Below, piece by piece: positions 8,907 to 17,151 of a DNA stretch of 42,771 bases (positions within the stretch are counted from its first letter, which is position 1; each line of letters starts with the position of its first letter). The position numbers and the translations under genes are program-made. Source of the DNA: Acetobacteraceae bacterium. Lineage in GTDB: Bacteria > Pseudomonadota > Alphaproteobacteria > Acetobacterales > Acetobacteraceae. Location of the stretch: contig JAIYDD010000039.1 in the NCBI GenBank assembly GCA_027487675.1, positions 1 to 42,771 on the forward strand, in the 5' to 3' direction. Below the pieces are notes generated by a model that made no database searches, had not been told where the DNA came from, and saw only the letters and a program-made list of their open reading frames with translations.

Positions 8907-8986
8907 CGGCACGGTCATTGCCCAGCATGATCATGACCTTACTCGATCATTTCCCACCGTGATCATTGCCTGGCACGGTCATTGCA
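8907..8986 (+). repeat. Five tandem 16-bp direct repeats
   Basis: Five head-to-tail units at 8907, 8923, 8939, 8955 and 8971 share the core RTCATT at exactly the same place in each unit (copy 2 has TCATG). The first and last share GGCACGGTCATTGC; the fourth is CACCGTGATCATTGCC. Copy 2 includes the 10-bp palindrome CATGATCATG. The array sits in the 198-base gap before a Bug binding-protein gene and could be an operator array; the function is inferred only. Confidence 0.8.
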
Positions 8987-9089
8987 AACGTCTCGGGCAA
9001 GGGGCGCGATTTCGCCAAGGTTCCGATCATCCTGCACGGAATCCGGGCAGACCTGCCTCTCGACTGACCATCCGGAGCGCACGCCCACC

Positions 9090-10067
9090 ATGCTGAACCG
9101 CCGCCACCTCCTCGGCCTCTCGGCCGCGGCCCTCGCCACCCCTGGCCTGGCGCTCGCCCAGGGCGCCTGGCCGAACCGGCCGATCCGCCTGGTCGCCCAG
9201 TTCCCGCCGGGCGGGCTGGTGGACACCGTCTCCCGCCTGCTGGCGCCGCAGCTGGCCGCGGCGCTCGGCCAGTCCGTGGTGGTCGAGAACCGCGCCGGCG
9301 CGGGCGGGGTGATCGGCACCGATGTCGTCGCCAAGGCGCCGGCCGATGGCTACACGCTGCTGGTCAGCCATGCCTCGGTGCATGTCTTCGCCACCGCGAC
9401 CCGCCCGACCCTGCCCTTCGACCCGATCGGCGACTTCACCCACATGGTGCACCTGGTCGAGGCGCCGAACATCATCCTGGTGCGCGCCGACAGCCCGTTC
9501 CAGACGCTGGAGCAGTACGTCACCGCCGCGCGAACCCGCGCGGTGCGCTTCGGCTCCTCCGGCATCGGCTCGGCGCCGCACCTGCTGGGCGCGATGCTCT
9601 CCGCCGAGGCCCGCGCGCCGCAGCTGGACCACATCCCCTATGCGGGCAGCGCGCCGGCCATGCAGGACCTGCTGGCGCGCAACATCGAGAGCATGATCGA
9701 CCCGATCACCACCAACGTGCAGCAGCTGCGCGACGGGTCTCTCCGCGCGCTGGCGGTCTCCACCCCGCAGCGCCTGCCGGCCTTCCCGAACATCCCGACC
9801 TTCGCCGAGCTGGGCTTCCCCAAGCTCACCTCCGGCCAGTGGCTCGGGCTGTCGGCGCCGAAGGGCCTGCCGGCGCCGATCGCCGCGCGGCTGACGGAGA
9901 TCGTGCCGCCGATCCTGCAGCGGCCGGAGCTGATGGAGCGCTTCGTGTCGCTGCAGACCATGCCGCGCAGCCCGGCGCCGACCGGCGATGCCTTCGTGCA
10001 GATCATCCGCCAGGAGATCGCCGAATGGACCGCCGTGGCGCGGCAGTTCAACATCGTGGTGGGCTGA
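9090..10067 (+). CDS. Bug/TctC family tripartite tricarboxylate transporter substrate-binding protein (1)
   Basis: A 325-residue periplasmic binding protein. The signal peptide starts MLNRRHLLGLSAAALA and is probably cut after LALA; the RR pair resembles a twin-arginine or Sec signal. The mature part opens with WPNRPIRLVAQFPPGG, the hallmark of Bug proteins, followed by VVVENRAGAGGVIGTDVVAKAPADGYTLL. These proteins bind carboxylates such as organic or amino acids and deliver them to TctAB-type permeases, which are not in this window. The ATG at 9090 follows CCGGAGCG. The upstream gap holds five tandem 16-bp repeats, so its regulation may be specific. It precedes the amidase gene. Confidence 0.95.
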   Translation: MLNRRHLLGLSAAALATPGLALAQGAWPNRPIRLVAQFPPGGLVDTVSRLLAPQLAAALGQSVVVENRAGAGGVIGTDVVAKAPADGYTLLVSHASVHVFATATRPTLPFDPIGDFTHMVHLVEAPNIILVRADSPFQTLEQYVTAARTRAVRFGSSGIGSAPHLLGAMLSAEARAPQLDHIPYAGSAPAMQDLLARNIESMIDPITTNVQQLRDGSLRALAVSTPQRLPAFPNIPTFAELGFPKLTSGQWLGLSAPKGLPAPIAARLTEIVPPILQRPELMERFVSLQTMPRSPAPTGDAFVQIIRQEIAEWTAVARQFNIVVG

Positions 10068-10076
10068 ACCCCGAGC

Positions 10077-10110
10077 CGCGCCCCGCGCCCGCGCCGGGGC
10101 GCGGGGCGCG
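10077..10110 (+). terminator. GC-rich hairpin after Bug gene 1
   Basis: Perfect 14-bp arms at 10077-10090 and 10097-10110 with a 6-base loop start ten bases after the stop codon. There is no T-run, as is common at this GC content, so termination is inferred. Confidence 0.5.
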
Positions 10111-10224
10111 CGCCTCCGCGCCGCGGATCGTGTCCGTCGCGCCGTGGCCGGCGCCTCGCCAGGGTTTCCCTGCCGCGCCGATGCCGCCATGCTGGCGCGG
10201 ACGCCACCGCCGCCGGACGCCCGC

Positions 10225-11652
10225 ATGAGCCACCCCACCGACCCCGCGCAGATGACGGCGGAGCAGCTGCTGGCGCTCTACGCCCGCCGCGCCCTGTCGC
10301 CGGTCGAGGCGCTGAAGGCGGTGACGGAGCGGATCGCGCGCTTCAATCCCTGGGTCAACGCCTTCGCCGCGATGAACCCGCGCGCCCTGCAGCAGGCCGG
10401 CGAGAGCGAGGCGCGCTGGGCGGCCGGCCGCCCGATCGGCCTGCTGGACGGCGTGCCCTGCACGGTCAAGGACCTGCTCAACATGGCGGGCTTCCCGACC
10501 CGCCGCGGCAGCCGCAGCACGGATGCGACACCGGCCACCGAGGACGCGCCCGCCGTGCTCGGCCTGAAGGCGGAAGGCGCCGTCATCATCGGCAAGGCGA
10601 CCACCACCGAGTTCGGCTGGAAGACGCCCGGCGACTGCCCGCTGCACGGCATCACGCGCAACCCGTGGAACCCGAGCCGCACGCCGGGCGGATCGTCCTC
10701 CGGCGCCGGCGCGGCGGGCGCGGCCTGCTTCGGGCCGCTGCACATCGGCACCGATGCGGGGGGCTCCATCCGCATCCCGGCGGCCTATTGCGGGCTCGTG
10801 GGCGTGAAGCCGAGCTACGGGCGCATCCCGCAATGGCCGCATGGCGCTTTCTCCGCCGTGGCCGTCGCGGGGCCGATGACGCGCAGCGTCGGCGATGCGG
10901 CGCTGATGTTCTCCGCCATGGCGCGCCACGACCTGCGCGACCCGGTGTCCCTGCCCGATGCGCCGCGCGACTGGCGGCAGGGGATGGATGCCGGCGTCGC
11001 CGGGCTCCGCGTGGCGCTGGTCCGCCGCATGGGCTTCGAACCGCCGCTCGACGAGGAAGGCGCGGCCGCGTTGCAGGTCGCGGCCAGGCTGCTGGAGGAA
11101 GCCGGCGCCATCGTGGAGGAAGCCGATCCCGGCCTGCCGGACACGCGCGCCATCTTCTCCCGCGTCTGGGGTGTCGCGCTCGCGCGGCTGTTCGCCGCGA
11201 CGGCGGAGGACAAGCGCCCCCTGCTGGATGCCGGGATCGAGGAGGTGGCGCGGCGCATGGCGGAGACGCCGGCGACCGATTTCCTCGCCGCCGACCTGCT
11301 GCGCGTGGAATGCGGCCACGCCATGGCCCGCTTCCACCAGCGCTACGACCTGGTGCTGACGGCCGCCACGCCGACCGCCGCCTTCGACGCCGCTGCGCCG
11401 ACGCTGCGTCCCCTCGAATCGCTCTGGCGCGACTGGGCGCCCTGGACCTTCGCCTTCAACCTGACGCGCCAGCCCGCCATCGCCGTGCCCATCGGCCTCG
11501 ACGAGCAGGGCATGCCGCGCGGCGTGCAGGTGGCGGCCGCGCTCTACCGCGACGATCTGGCCTTCCGCGCGGCGCGCGCGATCGAGCGTGCGGCCAGCCT
11601 GCCCCTTGCCGAGCCGCCCGCATCCGGGCCACAGCGCGCCAAGCTGAACTGA
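10225..11652 (+). CDS. Amidase (amidase signature family)
   Basis: A 475-residue hydrolase of carboxamides or aryl/acyl amides, related to GatA. The Ser-cisSer-Lys triad is intact: Lys82 in TVKDL, the Ser cluster in TPGGSSSGAG (Ser157-159) and the nucleophile Ser181 in GTDAGGSIRIPA. There is no signal peptide, so it is cytoplasmic. The N-terminal helix SPVEALKAVTERI and the C-terminal LTRQPAIAVPIG are typical. A gatB/gatC partner is absent, so a role in tRNA amidation is unlikely. I use ATG 10225; an in-frame ATG at 10189 adds 12 Pro-rich residues. It lies between two Bug genes and next to an FAH-family gene, pointing to breakdown of an imported amide. Confidence 0.93.
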   Translation: MSHPTDPAQMTAEQLLALYARRALSPVEALKAVTERIARFNPWVNAFAAMNPRALQQAGESEARWAAGRPIGLLDGVPCTVKDLLNMAGFPTRRGSRSTDATPATEDAPAVLGLKAEGAVIIGKATTTEFGWKTPGDCPLHGITRNPWNPSRTPGGSSSGAGAAGAACFGPLHIGTDAGGSIRIPAAYCGLVGVKPSYGRIPQWPHGAFSAVAVAGPMTRSVGDAALMFSAMARHDLRDPVSLPDAPRDWRQGMDAGVAGLRVALVRRMGFEPPLDEEGAAALQVAARLLEEAGAIVEEADPGLPDTRAIFSRVWGVALARLFAATAEDKRPLLDAGIEEVARRMAETPATDFLAADLLRVECGHAMARFHQRYDLVLTAATPTAAFDAAAPTLRPLESLWRDWAPWTFAFNLTRQPAIAVPIGLDEQGMPRGVQVAAALYRDDLAFRAARAIERAASLPLAEPPASGPQRAKLN

Positions 11653-11669
11653 GCGGGGCGGAGACGACG

Positions 11670-12554
11670 ATGCGGCTGGTGACCTTTGCGCGGCCCGGAC
11701 AGGTGCGGGAGGAGGTCGGCGCCCTCTCTCCCCAGGGCGCGGTGCTGGACCTGGCGGCGGCCGAGCCGCTGCTGGCCGGCCAGACCATGCGGGCGCTGGC
11801 CGCGGCCGGGCCCGGGCTGCTCGACAAGGCGCGCGCCGCGCTGGCGCATGCGCCGGCGGTCGCGGGCGCGCGCCTGCTGGCGCCCATCCCGCGCCCGCCG
11901 AAGAACGTGTTCTGCGTCGGCAAGAACTACCACGAGCACGCGAAGGAATTCGCCGGATCGGGCTTCGACGGCGGTGCGAAGGACGTGGTGCCGCCCTTCC
12001 CGGTGGTGTTCTCCAAGCCGCACACCAGCATCGTCGCGACCGGCGAGCCGATCCTGTCGGAGCTCGATCCCACCGGCGGGCTGGACTACGAAGGCGAACT
12101 CGCGGTGGTGATCGGCAAGGGCGGCCGCGGCATCGCCAAGGCGGCCGCGCTGCACCACGTCTTCGGCTACACCATCGTCAACGACGTCACCGCCCGGCAC
12201 CTGCAGAAGCGGCACAGCCAGTGGATCCTGGGCAAGGGGCTCGACAGCTTCTGCCCGATGGGCCCGGCCATCCTGACCGCGGACGAGGCGCCGGACCCGA
12301 CCGCGCTGATGCTGTCCACCTTCGTCAACGGCGAACGGCGCCAGCATGTCTCCGTGGCCGACCTGATCTTCGACATCCCGACCCTGATCGAGGCGATCAG
12401 CGCCGCCATCACGCTCGAGCCCGGCGACGTGATCGCCACCGGCACGCCGGTCGGCGTCGGCATCGGCTTCAACCCGCCGAAATTCCTCGCGAAGGGCGAT
12501 GTGGTGCGGGTCGAGGTGCCGGGCATCGGGGTTCTGGAAAACCCGGTCGCCTGA
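11670..12554 (+). CDS. Fumarylacetoacetate hydrolase (FAH) family protein
   Basis: A 294-residue enzyme of the FAH fold, which hydrolyses, decarboxylates or hydrates beta-keto and acylpyruvate-like acids. The N-terminal domain is about 70 residues. The catalytic domain has KNVFCVGKNYHEHAKE, the metal ligands Glu141 and Glu143 in DYEGELAVVIG and Asp172 in NDVTAR, plus the usual TGTPVGVG near the C-terminus. Relatives include acylpyruvases and 2-hydroxyhepta-2,4-diene-1,7-dioate isomerases; the exact reaction cannot be told. It starts 17 bases after the amidase stop, so both are almost certainly one operon, followed by Bug gene 2 after 76 bases. Confidence 0.93.
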   Translation: MRLVTFARPGQVREEVGALSPQGAVLDLAAAEPLLAGQTMRALAAAGPGLLDKARAALAHAPAVAGARLLAPIPRPPKNVFCVGKNYHEHAKEFAGSGFDGGAKDVVPPFPVVFSKPHTSIVATGEPILSELDPTGGLDYEGELAVVIGKGGRGIAKAAALHHVFGYTIVNDVTARHLQKRHSQWILGKGLDSFCPMGPAILTADEAPDPTALMLSTFVNGERRQHVSVADLIFDIPTLIEAISAAITLEPGDVIATGTPVGVGIGFNPPKFLAKGDVVRVEVPGIGVLENPVA

Positions 12555-12630
12555 ACGCCGCCGGGCCGCCGGCGCACAACCAACGGAAGAACCCGGCGCG
12601 GCGGTCGCGCCGGGAACCGGGAGACGTCAG

Positions 12631-13608
12631 ATGAGCCTGCATCGCCGCCTGCTGCTCGGCGCCGGCGCCGCGCTGCCCTTCGCCGGCACCGCGCGGGCGC
12701 AATCCGACTATCCGTCGCGCCCGATCACCCTGGTCGTGCCCTTCCCGCCCGGTGGCCAGGCGGATCTGGCGGCGCGCCCGACCGCCGCGGCACTCGAAAG
12801 GATCCTGCGCCAGCCCGTGGTGGTGCAGAACCGCGGCGGCGCGGCGGGGGCCATCGGCAACGGCTTCGTCGCCCGCGCGCAGCCCGATGGCTACACGCTG
12901 CTGATGGCGCTGTCCTCGCTGGCCGTGATCCCGGAAGCCGAGCGGCTGTTCGGCCGGCAGCCGCCCTACACGGTGGACCAGCTGGCGCCGATCGCGCTGG
13001 TGAATGCCGACCCCACCATGCTGGCGGTGCCGGCCGTGACGCCCTGGCGGACGCTGGAGGATTTCGTCTCCGCCGCGCGGGCGGCGCCGGGGGCGATCCC
13101 CTATGGCTCCTCGGGCACCTACGGCACGCTGCATGTCGCGATGGAGATGCTGGCGGCGAGTGCCGGCATCCGCCTGCTGCACGTGCCCTTCCAGGGCGCC
13201 GGGCCGGCCATCACGGCGCTGCTCGGCGGGCAGATCCAGGCGCTGGCCTCGGCGCCCGGGACGCTGACGCAGCATGCCCGCGAAGGGCGCATCCGCGTGC
13301 TGGGCTGCTGGGGACGGGAGCGCGTGCCGGCCTTCCCCGAGGTGCCGACCTTCATGGAACGCGGGTTCCGCGACGTGGAATTCTACATCTGGGCGGGCCT
13401 CTTCGCGCCCGCCGCGACGCCGGCGCCGGTGCAGCAGCGGCTGCGGGAGGCGATGCGCCAGGCGGTGGCCGACCCGGACCTGGTGCGCGCCTTCACGGCG
13501 GCGGGCGCGCCGGTGAGCTACCTGGACGCGCCGGAATTCGCGCGCTTCTTCGCGGAGGACAGCGCGCGGCTGGTGGCGGCGGTGCAGAGGATCGGGAGGG
13601 TGGATTGA
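12631..13608 (+). CDS. Bug/TctC family substrate-binding protein (2)
   Basis: A 325-residue exported binding protein. The signal peptide MSLHRRLLLGAGAALPF is probably cut after ARA. The mature part has YPSRPITLVVPFPPGGQAD, VVVQNRGGAAGAIG and the GTYGTLHVAMEML helix typical of Bug proteins. It should bind a carboxylate in the periplasm. Its sequence differs clearly from Bug genes 1, 3 and 4 (QNRGGAAGAIG rather than ENRTGAGV), so it probably has a different ligand. The start is ATG 12631 after ACCGGGAGA. It is the last gene of the amidase-FAH unit and is followed by structured repeat copy B. Confidence 0.95.
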   Translation: MSLHRRLLLGAGAALPFAGTARAQSDYPSRPITLVVPFPPGGQADLAARPTAAALERILRQPVVVQNRGGAAGAIGNGFVARAQPDGYTLLMALSSLAVIPEAERLFGRQPPYTVDQLAPIALVNADPTMLAVPAVTPWRTLEDFVSAARAAPGAIPYGSSGTYGTLHVAMEMLAASAGIRLLHVPFQGAGPAITALLGGQIQALASAPGTLTQHAREGRIRVLGCWGRERVPAFPEVPTFMERGFRDVEFYIWAGLFAPAATPAPVQQRLREAMRQAVADPDLVRAFTAAGAPVSYLDAPEFARFFAEDSARLVAAVQRIGRVD

Positions 13609-13610
13609 GG

Positions 13611-13765
13611 CGGCCCGGGGGGAACTGCGTTCCCCCGATACCCCCCCTGCAAAGGGGCAGCGGCCCCTTTGAACCCCCTTCGGCCGGGCGCGCCCCAGAA
13701 CAAGAGGTCCAGGAGGCCGCGGCCTCCTGGCGGGGTAGTTTGAAGGGGCAGCGCCCCTTCAACCT
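13611..13765. repeat. Hairpin-rich intergenic repeat, copy B
   Basis: This gap holds a diverged copy of the element at 2602-2830. Hairpins are at 13618-13636 (8-bp stem, loop TGC), 13650-13671 (9-bp stem, loop AGCG), a perfect 22-bp palindrome at 13709-13730, and 13740-13762 (10-bp stem, loop AGC). The linker CGATACCCC is shared with copy A, and CCTGGCGGGGT before the last hairpin is also shared. Stem bases differ between copies but remain paired. It could stop transcription after Bug gene 2. Confidence 0.75.
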
Positions 13766-13800
13766 TTTCCTTCCCCGCGCCCGATGGCAGCCTGCGCGCC

Positions 13801-14982
13801 ATGACCGACACCGAGACCCTCGTCACCGATTGGCTGGCCGGCCAGCGCGACGCCATGCTCGCGGCGCTGCGCGCGATGGTCGACACCGATGGCGGCAGCT
13901 ACGACAAGGCGGGCGTGGACGCCGTCGGCGCCCAGGTCGCGCGGTTCCTCGGCGCGCACGGGATCGCCGTCGAGACCATCCCCGGCGCGCGGTTCGGCGA
14001 CTGCCTGCGCGCCACCCTCGGACCCGCCGCGGCGCCCGGCGGCGGCAATGCGCGCCCCAACATCGTGCTGATGGGCCATCGCGACACCGTCTTCCCCAAG
14101 GGCGAGCCGCAGCGCCGGCCCTTCACCATCGAGGGCGGCCGCGCCCACGGCCCCGGCGTCGCCGACATGAAGGCCGGCGTCGTGATGAACATGTTCTTGC
14201 TGGCTGCCTTCGCGCGCTTCGGCGGCGCGCCCGGCCCGCTGGTCGGGCTGTTCACCGGCGACGAGGAGATCGGCTCCCCCGAAGGCCGCCCGGTCATCGA
14301 GGCGGAGGCGAAGGCCGCGCGCGTGGTGTTCAATTCCGAACCCGGGCGGCCGACGGGCGGGATCGTCACCGGCCGCAAGGGCGGCGTCTTCATGGCGATG
14401 GAGATCACCGGCAAGGCCGCGCATTCCGGCGGCAACTTCGAACAGGGCATCAGCGCGATCGGCGAGCTCGCGCACAAGATCACCGCGATCCACGCGCTCA
14501 CGGACCTGGCGCGCGGCATCACGCTGAACGTGGGCCTGGTTTCCGGCGGGCAGAGCGTGAACACGGTGGCCCCGCACGCGACCGGCGAGATCGACCTGCG
14601 CTACGTGGCACCCGCGGATCGCGACGAGGTGGTGGCGGCGATCGGCGCCATCGTCGCGCGCAGCGTCATCCCCGGCACCAGCGCCAAGCTGACGATCAAG
14701 GGCGAGTTCCTGCCCCTGACGCAATCCGACGCCTCGGCGAAGGTCTTCGATCTGTACAGGGATGCCGCGCGCGACAGCGGCTTCGAGACGGCCGGCGAAT
14801 TCTCCGGCGGCTGCGCCGACAGCGGCTTCACCGCGGCGATGGGCGCGCCGACGCTCTGCGCCGTCGGGCCCGTCGGCGGCCGCGCGCACAGCCCGGAGGA
14901 ATACCTGGAGATCGACAGCCTGGTGCCGCGCGCGCAGGCGCTGGCGCGCGCCATCCTCCGCCTCGACGCAGCCGGGATCTGA
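13801..14982 (+). CDS. M20 family metallopeptidase (carboxypeptidase G2-like)
   Basis: A 393-residue zinc hydrolase of the M20 (ArgE/DapE/CPG2) family, which cleaves amide bonds of N-acylated or short peptide substrates. Visible metal and catalytic residues are His93 and Asp95 in MGHRDTVFP, Asp122 in GVADMKAG, the acid-base Glu155 and ligand Glu156 in GDEEIGS, Glu180 in NSEPGR, and a late His in RAHSPEEYLEID. A dimerization domain lies in the middle (KGGVFMAMEITGKAAHSGG). There is no signal peptide. The ATG at 13801 follows the repeat region. Five bases separate its stop from the next gene, so it heads an operon with the two thioesterases. Confidence 0.93.
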   Translation: MTDTETLVTDWLAGQRDAMLAALRAMVDTDGGSYDKAGVDAVGAQVARFLGAHGIAVETIPGARFGDCLRATLGPAAAPGGGNARPNIVLMGHRDTVFPKGEPQRRPFTIEGGRAHGPGVADMKAGVVMNMFLLAAFARFGGAPGPLVGLFTGDEEIGSPEGRPVIEAEAKAARVVFNSEPGRPTGGIVTGRKGGVFMAMEITGKAAHSGGNFEQGISAIGELAHKITAIHALTDLARGITLNVGLVSGGQSVNTVAPHATGEIDLRYVAPADRDEVVAAIGAIVARSVIPGTSAKLTIKGEFLPLTQSDASAKVFDLYRDAARDSGFETAGEFSGGCADSGFTAAMGAPTLCAVGPVGGRAHSPEEYLEIDSLVPRAQALARAILRLDAAGI

Positions 14983-14987
14983 CCCGC

Positions 14988-15410
14988 ATGGCCGACACCG
15001 CGCGCAAGCCCCGCCGCGCCGCGCCGCCGGACGAGCCGCCGCTGCTGCGCACCATCGCGATGCCGGCCGACGCCAACCCCAATGGCGACATCTTCGGCGG
15101 CTGGCTGATGGGGCTGATGGACCTGGCCGCCGGCAACGCCGCGGGGCGTCGCGCGCGCGGGCGCGTGGCCACCGTCGCGGTGGATGCGATGGTCTTCCAC
15201 TCGCCCGTGCTGGTCGGCGACGAGGTCTCGATCTACGGGCGCATCACCGCGGTCGGGCGCAGCTCCATGAAGATCGAGATCGAGGCCTGGCGCCGCGAGC
15301 GCGCCGACGATGCGGCGAACCTGGTGACCGAGGCGGTCTTCACCTTCGTCGCCATCGATGCGGCGCGGCGGCCGCGCGCCGTCCCCTCCGGCACGGTGCC
15401 CGCGCCATGA
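14988..15410 (+). CDS. Acyl-CoA thioesterase, hotdog fold (YciA-like)
   Basis: A 140-residue hotdog-fold enzyme that hydrolyses acyl-CoA to acid and CoA. The sequence PADANPNGDIFGGWLMGLMD is the YciA/ACOT signature, with the catalytic Asp in GDIFGGW, and VDAMVFHSPVLVGDEVSIYG is the second strand pair. The first 20 residues are Arg/Pro-rich and probably disordered. It starts five bases after the M20 stop, and its last bases overlap the next thioesterase in an ATGA arrangement, indicating translational coupling. YciA acts broadly on short to long acyl chains; the natural substrate here is unknown. Confidence 0.93.
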   Translation: MADTARKPRRAAPPDEPPLLRTIAMPADANPNGDIFGGWLMGLMDLAAGNAAGRRARGRVATVAVDAMVFHSPVLVGDEVSIYGRITAVGRSSMKIEIEAWRRERADDAANLVTEAVFTFVAIDAARRPRAVPSGTVPAP

Positions 15411-15826
15411 GCGACCAGCCCTGGACCATCCTGCGCCCGCACCGCATCCGCTGGGCCGAATGCGACCTCTACGGGCATGTGAACCACGCCGCCTACCTGA
15501 CGCTGTTCGAGGACATGCGCATCGCGCATTGGGAAGCGCTGACCGGCCACCCCGTCTCGCCCGACCGCCCCGGCCCCGTCGTCGCGCAGATCGAGGCGCG
15601 GTATCTGCGCGCCGCCGGCTTCGGCGACGAGGTGACGCTGGCGATCCGCCCCGTCAGCTTCCGCCGCACCTCGCTGGTGCACGATTACGCGATGCTGAAG
15701 GCGGGCGAGCCCTGCTGCACGGCGCGGATCGTGCTGGTGGTGACGCGCCAGGACACCGGGGAGAAGGTGCCGCTCTGGCCCGAACTGCGCGCCAGGCTGG
15801 CGGCGGAGGGCGCCGTGGAGGGCTGA
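15407..15826 (+). CDS. Acyl-CoA thioesterase, 4-hydroxybenzoyl-CoA type hotdog fold
   Basis: A 139-residue hotdog protein of the 4HBT/YbgC type. WAECDLYGHVNHAAYLTLFEDMR carries the family's Asp-x-x-Gly-His-Val-Asn core with the predicted catalytic Asp near residue 20, followed by IEARYLRAAGFGDEVTL. It differs from the gene before it in subclass, so this is not a simple duplication. ATG 15407 overlaps the previous stop by four bases. Two thioesterases of different types in one operon suggest release of acids from CoA thioesters in a catabolic route, or general CoA recycling. Confidence 0.92.
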   Translation: MSDQPWTILRPHRIRWAECDLYGHVNHAAYLTLFEDMRIAHWEALTGHPVSPDRPGPVVAQIEARYLRAAGFGDEVTLAIRPVSFRRTSLVHDYAMLKAGEPCCTARIVLVVTRQDTGEKVPLWPELRARLAAEGAVEG

Positions 15827-15871
15827 TCTCGATCATGGACGGCCGCGCCGCGCCGCGCGAAGCTCCGCCCC

Positions 15872-17038
15872 ATGATCCAGACCCGGCCCTTCCGACTGCT
15901 GCTCAACCGCCACCACGGCACCCCCGGCATCGTCGTCCTGCCGGAAGGCGGCTTCCGCCGCGCGCGCGCCGAGATCACGTCCTGGCCCGGCTACGAACCC
16001 ACGCCGCTGCTGGCGCTGGACGACATCGCGAAGGCGGCGCGCGTCGCCGCCGTCCATTGGAAGGACGAAGCGCCGCGCTTCGGCCTCGGGTCCTTCAAGG
16101 CGCTGGGCGGGGCCTATGCGGTGGCGAAGCTGCTGATCGGCGAACTCGCGCGCCGCGATATCGCGCCCCACGCCAGCACGGCGGAACTCGAGGCCGGCGC
16201 GCATCGCCACGCCGCGCAGGCCATCACCGTCACCTGCGCGACGGATGGCAACCATGGCCGTTCCGTCGCCTGGGGCGCGCGGCGCTTCGGCTGCGCCTGC
16301 GTGATCTTCGTCCACGAAGCCGTGTCCCAGGGCCGCCGCGACGCCATCGCGAAATACGGCGCCGAGATCCGCGTGGTCCCCGGCACCTATGACGATGCCG
16401 TGCGCGAATGCGCCCGCACGGCGGAGCGCGAGGCCTGGTTCGTCGTCTCCGACACGTCCTGGGAAGGCTACACGGAGATCCCGCGCGACGTGATGCAGGG
16501 CTACCGGCTGATGGCGGAGGAAGCGGCCGGGCAGCTTCCCGCCCCGCCGACCCATGCCTTCGTGCCGGGCGGCGTCGGCGGGGTCGCGGCCGCGGTCTCC
16601 GTCCAGCTGCGCGCCCGGTTCGGCGCCGCGCCGCGGCTGGTGGTGGCCGAGCCCGAGAAGGCCGCCTGCCTGCTGGCCAGCGCCGAGGCCGGCCGCCCCG
16701 TCCCCGTGCGCGGCGAGCTCGACACGCTGATGGCCGGCCTCGCCTGCGGGGAGCCGAGCCTGCTCGCCTGGCAGGAGCTGGAGCGCGGCGCCTTCGCCTT
16801 CGCCGCCGTCGCCGACGACAGCGCGGTGGACGCCATGCGCCTGCTGGCCCGGCGCGCGCCGCCGCTGGTGGCCGGGGAGAGCGCGGTGGCCGGGCTCGCC
16901 GCCTTCCTGCTGGCGGCGTCCGACCCGCTGTCGCGCGCCATGCTGGGCCTGGACGCGGACAGCCGCGTGCTGCTGTTCGGCACCGAAGGCGCGACCGACC
17001 CCGCCCTCTACGCCCGGCTGACCGGCGCGGCGGCGTGA
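15872..17038 (+). CDS. dpaL: Diaminopropionate ammonia-lyase
   Basis: A 388-residue fold-type II PLP enzyme that turns 2,3-diaminopropionate into pyruvate and two ammonia. The Schiff-base Lys76 sits in GLGSFKALGGAYA, the PLP phosphate-binding loop is GGVGGVAA, and CATDGNHGRSVAWGARRFG binds the substrate and ring; all match DAPAL/YgeX proteins better than threonine dehydratase. Length is near that of E. coli YgeX (398). The ATG at 15872 lies 46 bases after the thioesterase stop, so it can belong to the same transcript. The M20 peptidase and amidase nearby could supply free diaminopropionate from N-acyl forms; that link is inference. Confidence 0.92.
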   Translation: MIQTRPFRLLLNRHHGTPGIVVLPEGGFRRARAEITSWPGYEPTPLLALDDIAKAARVAAVHWKDEAPRFGLGSFKALGGAYAVAKLLIGELARRDIAPHASTAELEAGAHRHAAQAITVTCATDGNHGRSVAWGARRFGCACVIFVHEAVSQGRRDAIAKYGAEIRVVPGTYDDAVRECARTAEREAWFVVSDTSWEGYTEIPRDVMQGYRLMAEEAAGQLPAPPTHAFVPGGVGGVAAAVSVQLRARFGAAPRLVVAEPEKAACLLASAEAGRPVPVRGELDTLMAGLACGEPSLLAWQELERGAFAFAAVADDSAVDAMRLLARRAPPLVAGESAVAGLAAFLLAASDPLSRAMLGLDADSRVLLFGTEGATDPALYARLTGAAA

Positions 17039-17151
17039 CCGCGGCGGTTCCGTCCGGCGCCCATCCGGCCTGAACCCGCTGCCTCCTGGCGCGCTTGGCG
17101 TGGTGCCCATCGGCCCGCGCCCGGCGCGCGACAGACCCAGGAGAGCATCCC

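Noticed and set aside
8907-8986. CRISPR-like array
   Set aside because: Repeats are only 16 bases with no spacers between units and no cas genes nearby.
10189-10224. Upstream ATG for the amidase
   Set aside because: Kept only as an alternative: it adds 12 Pro/Ala-rich residues not expected in the family.
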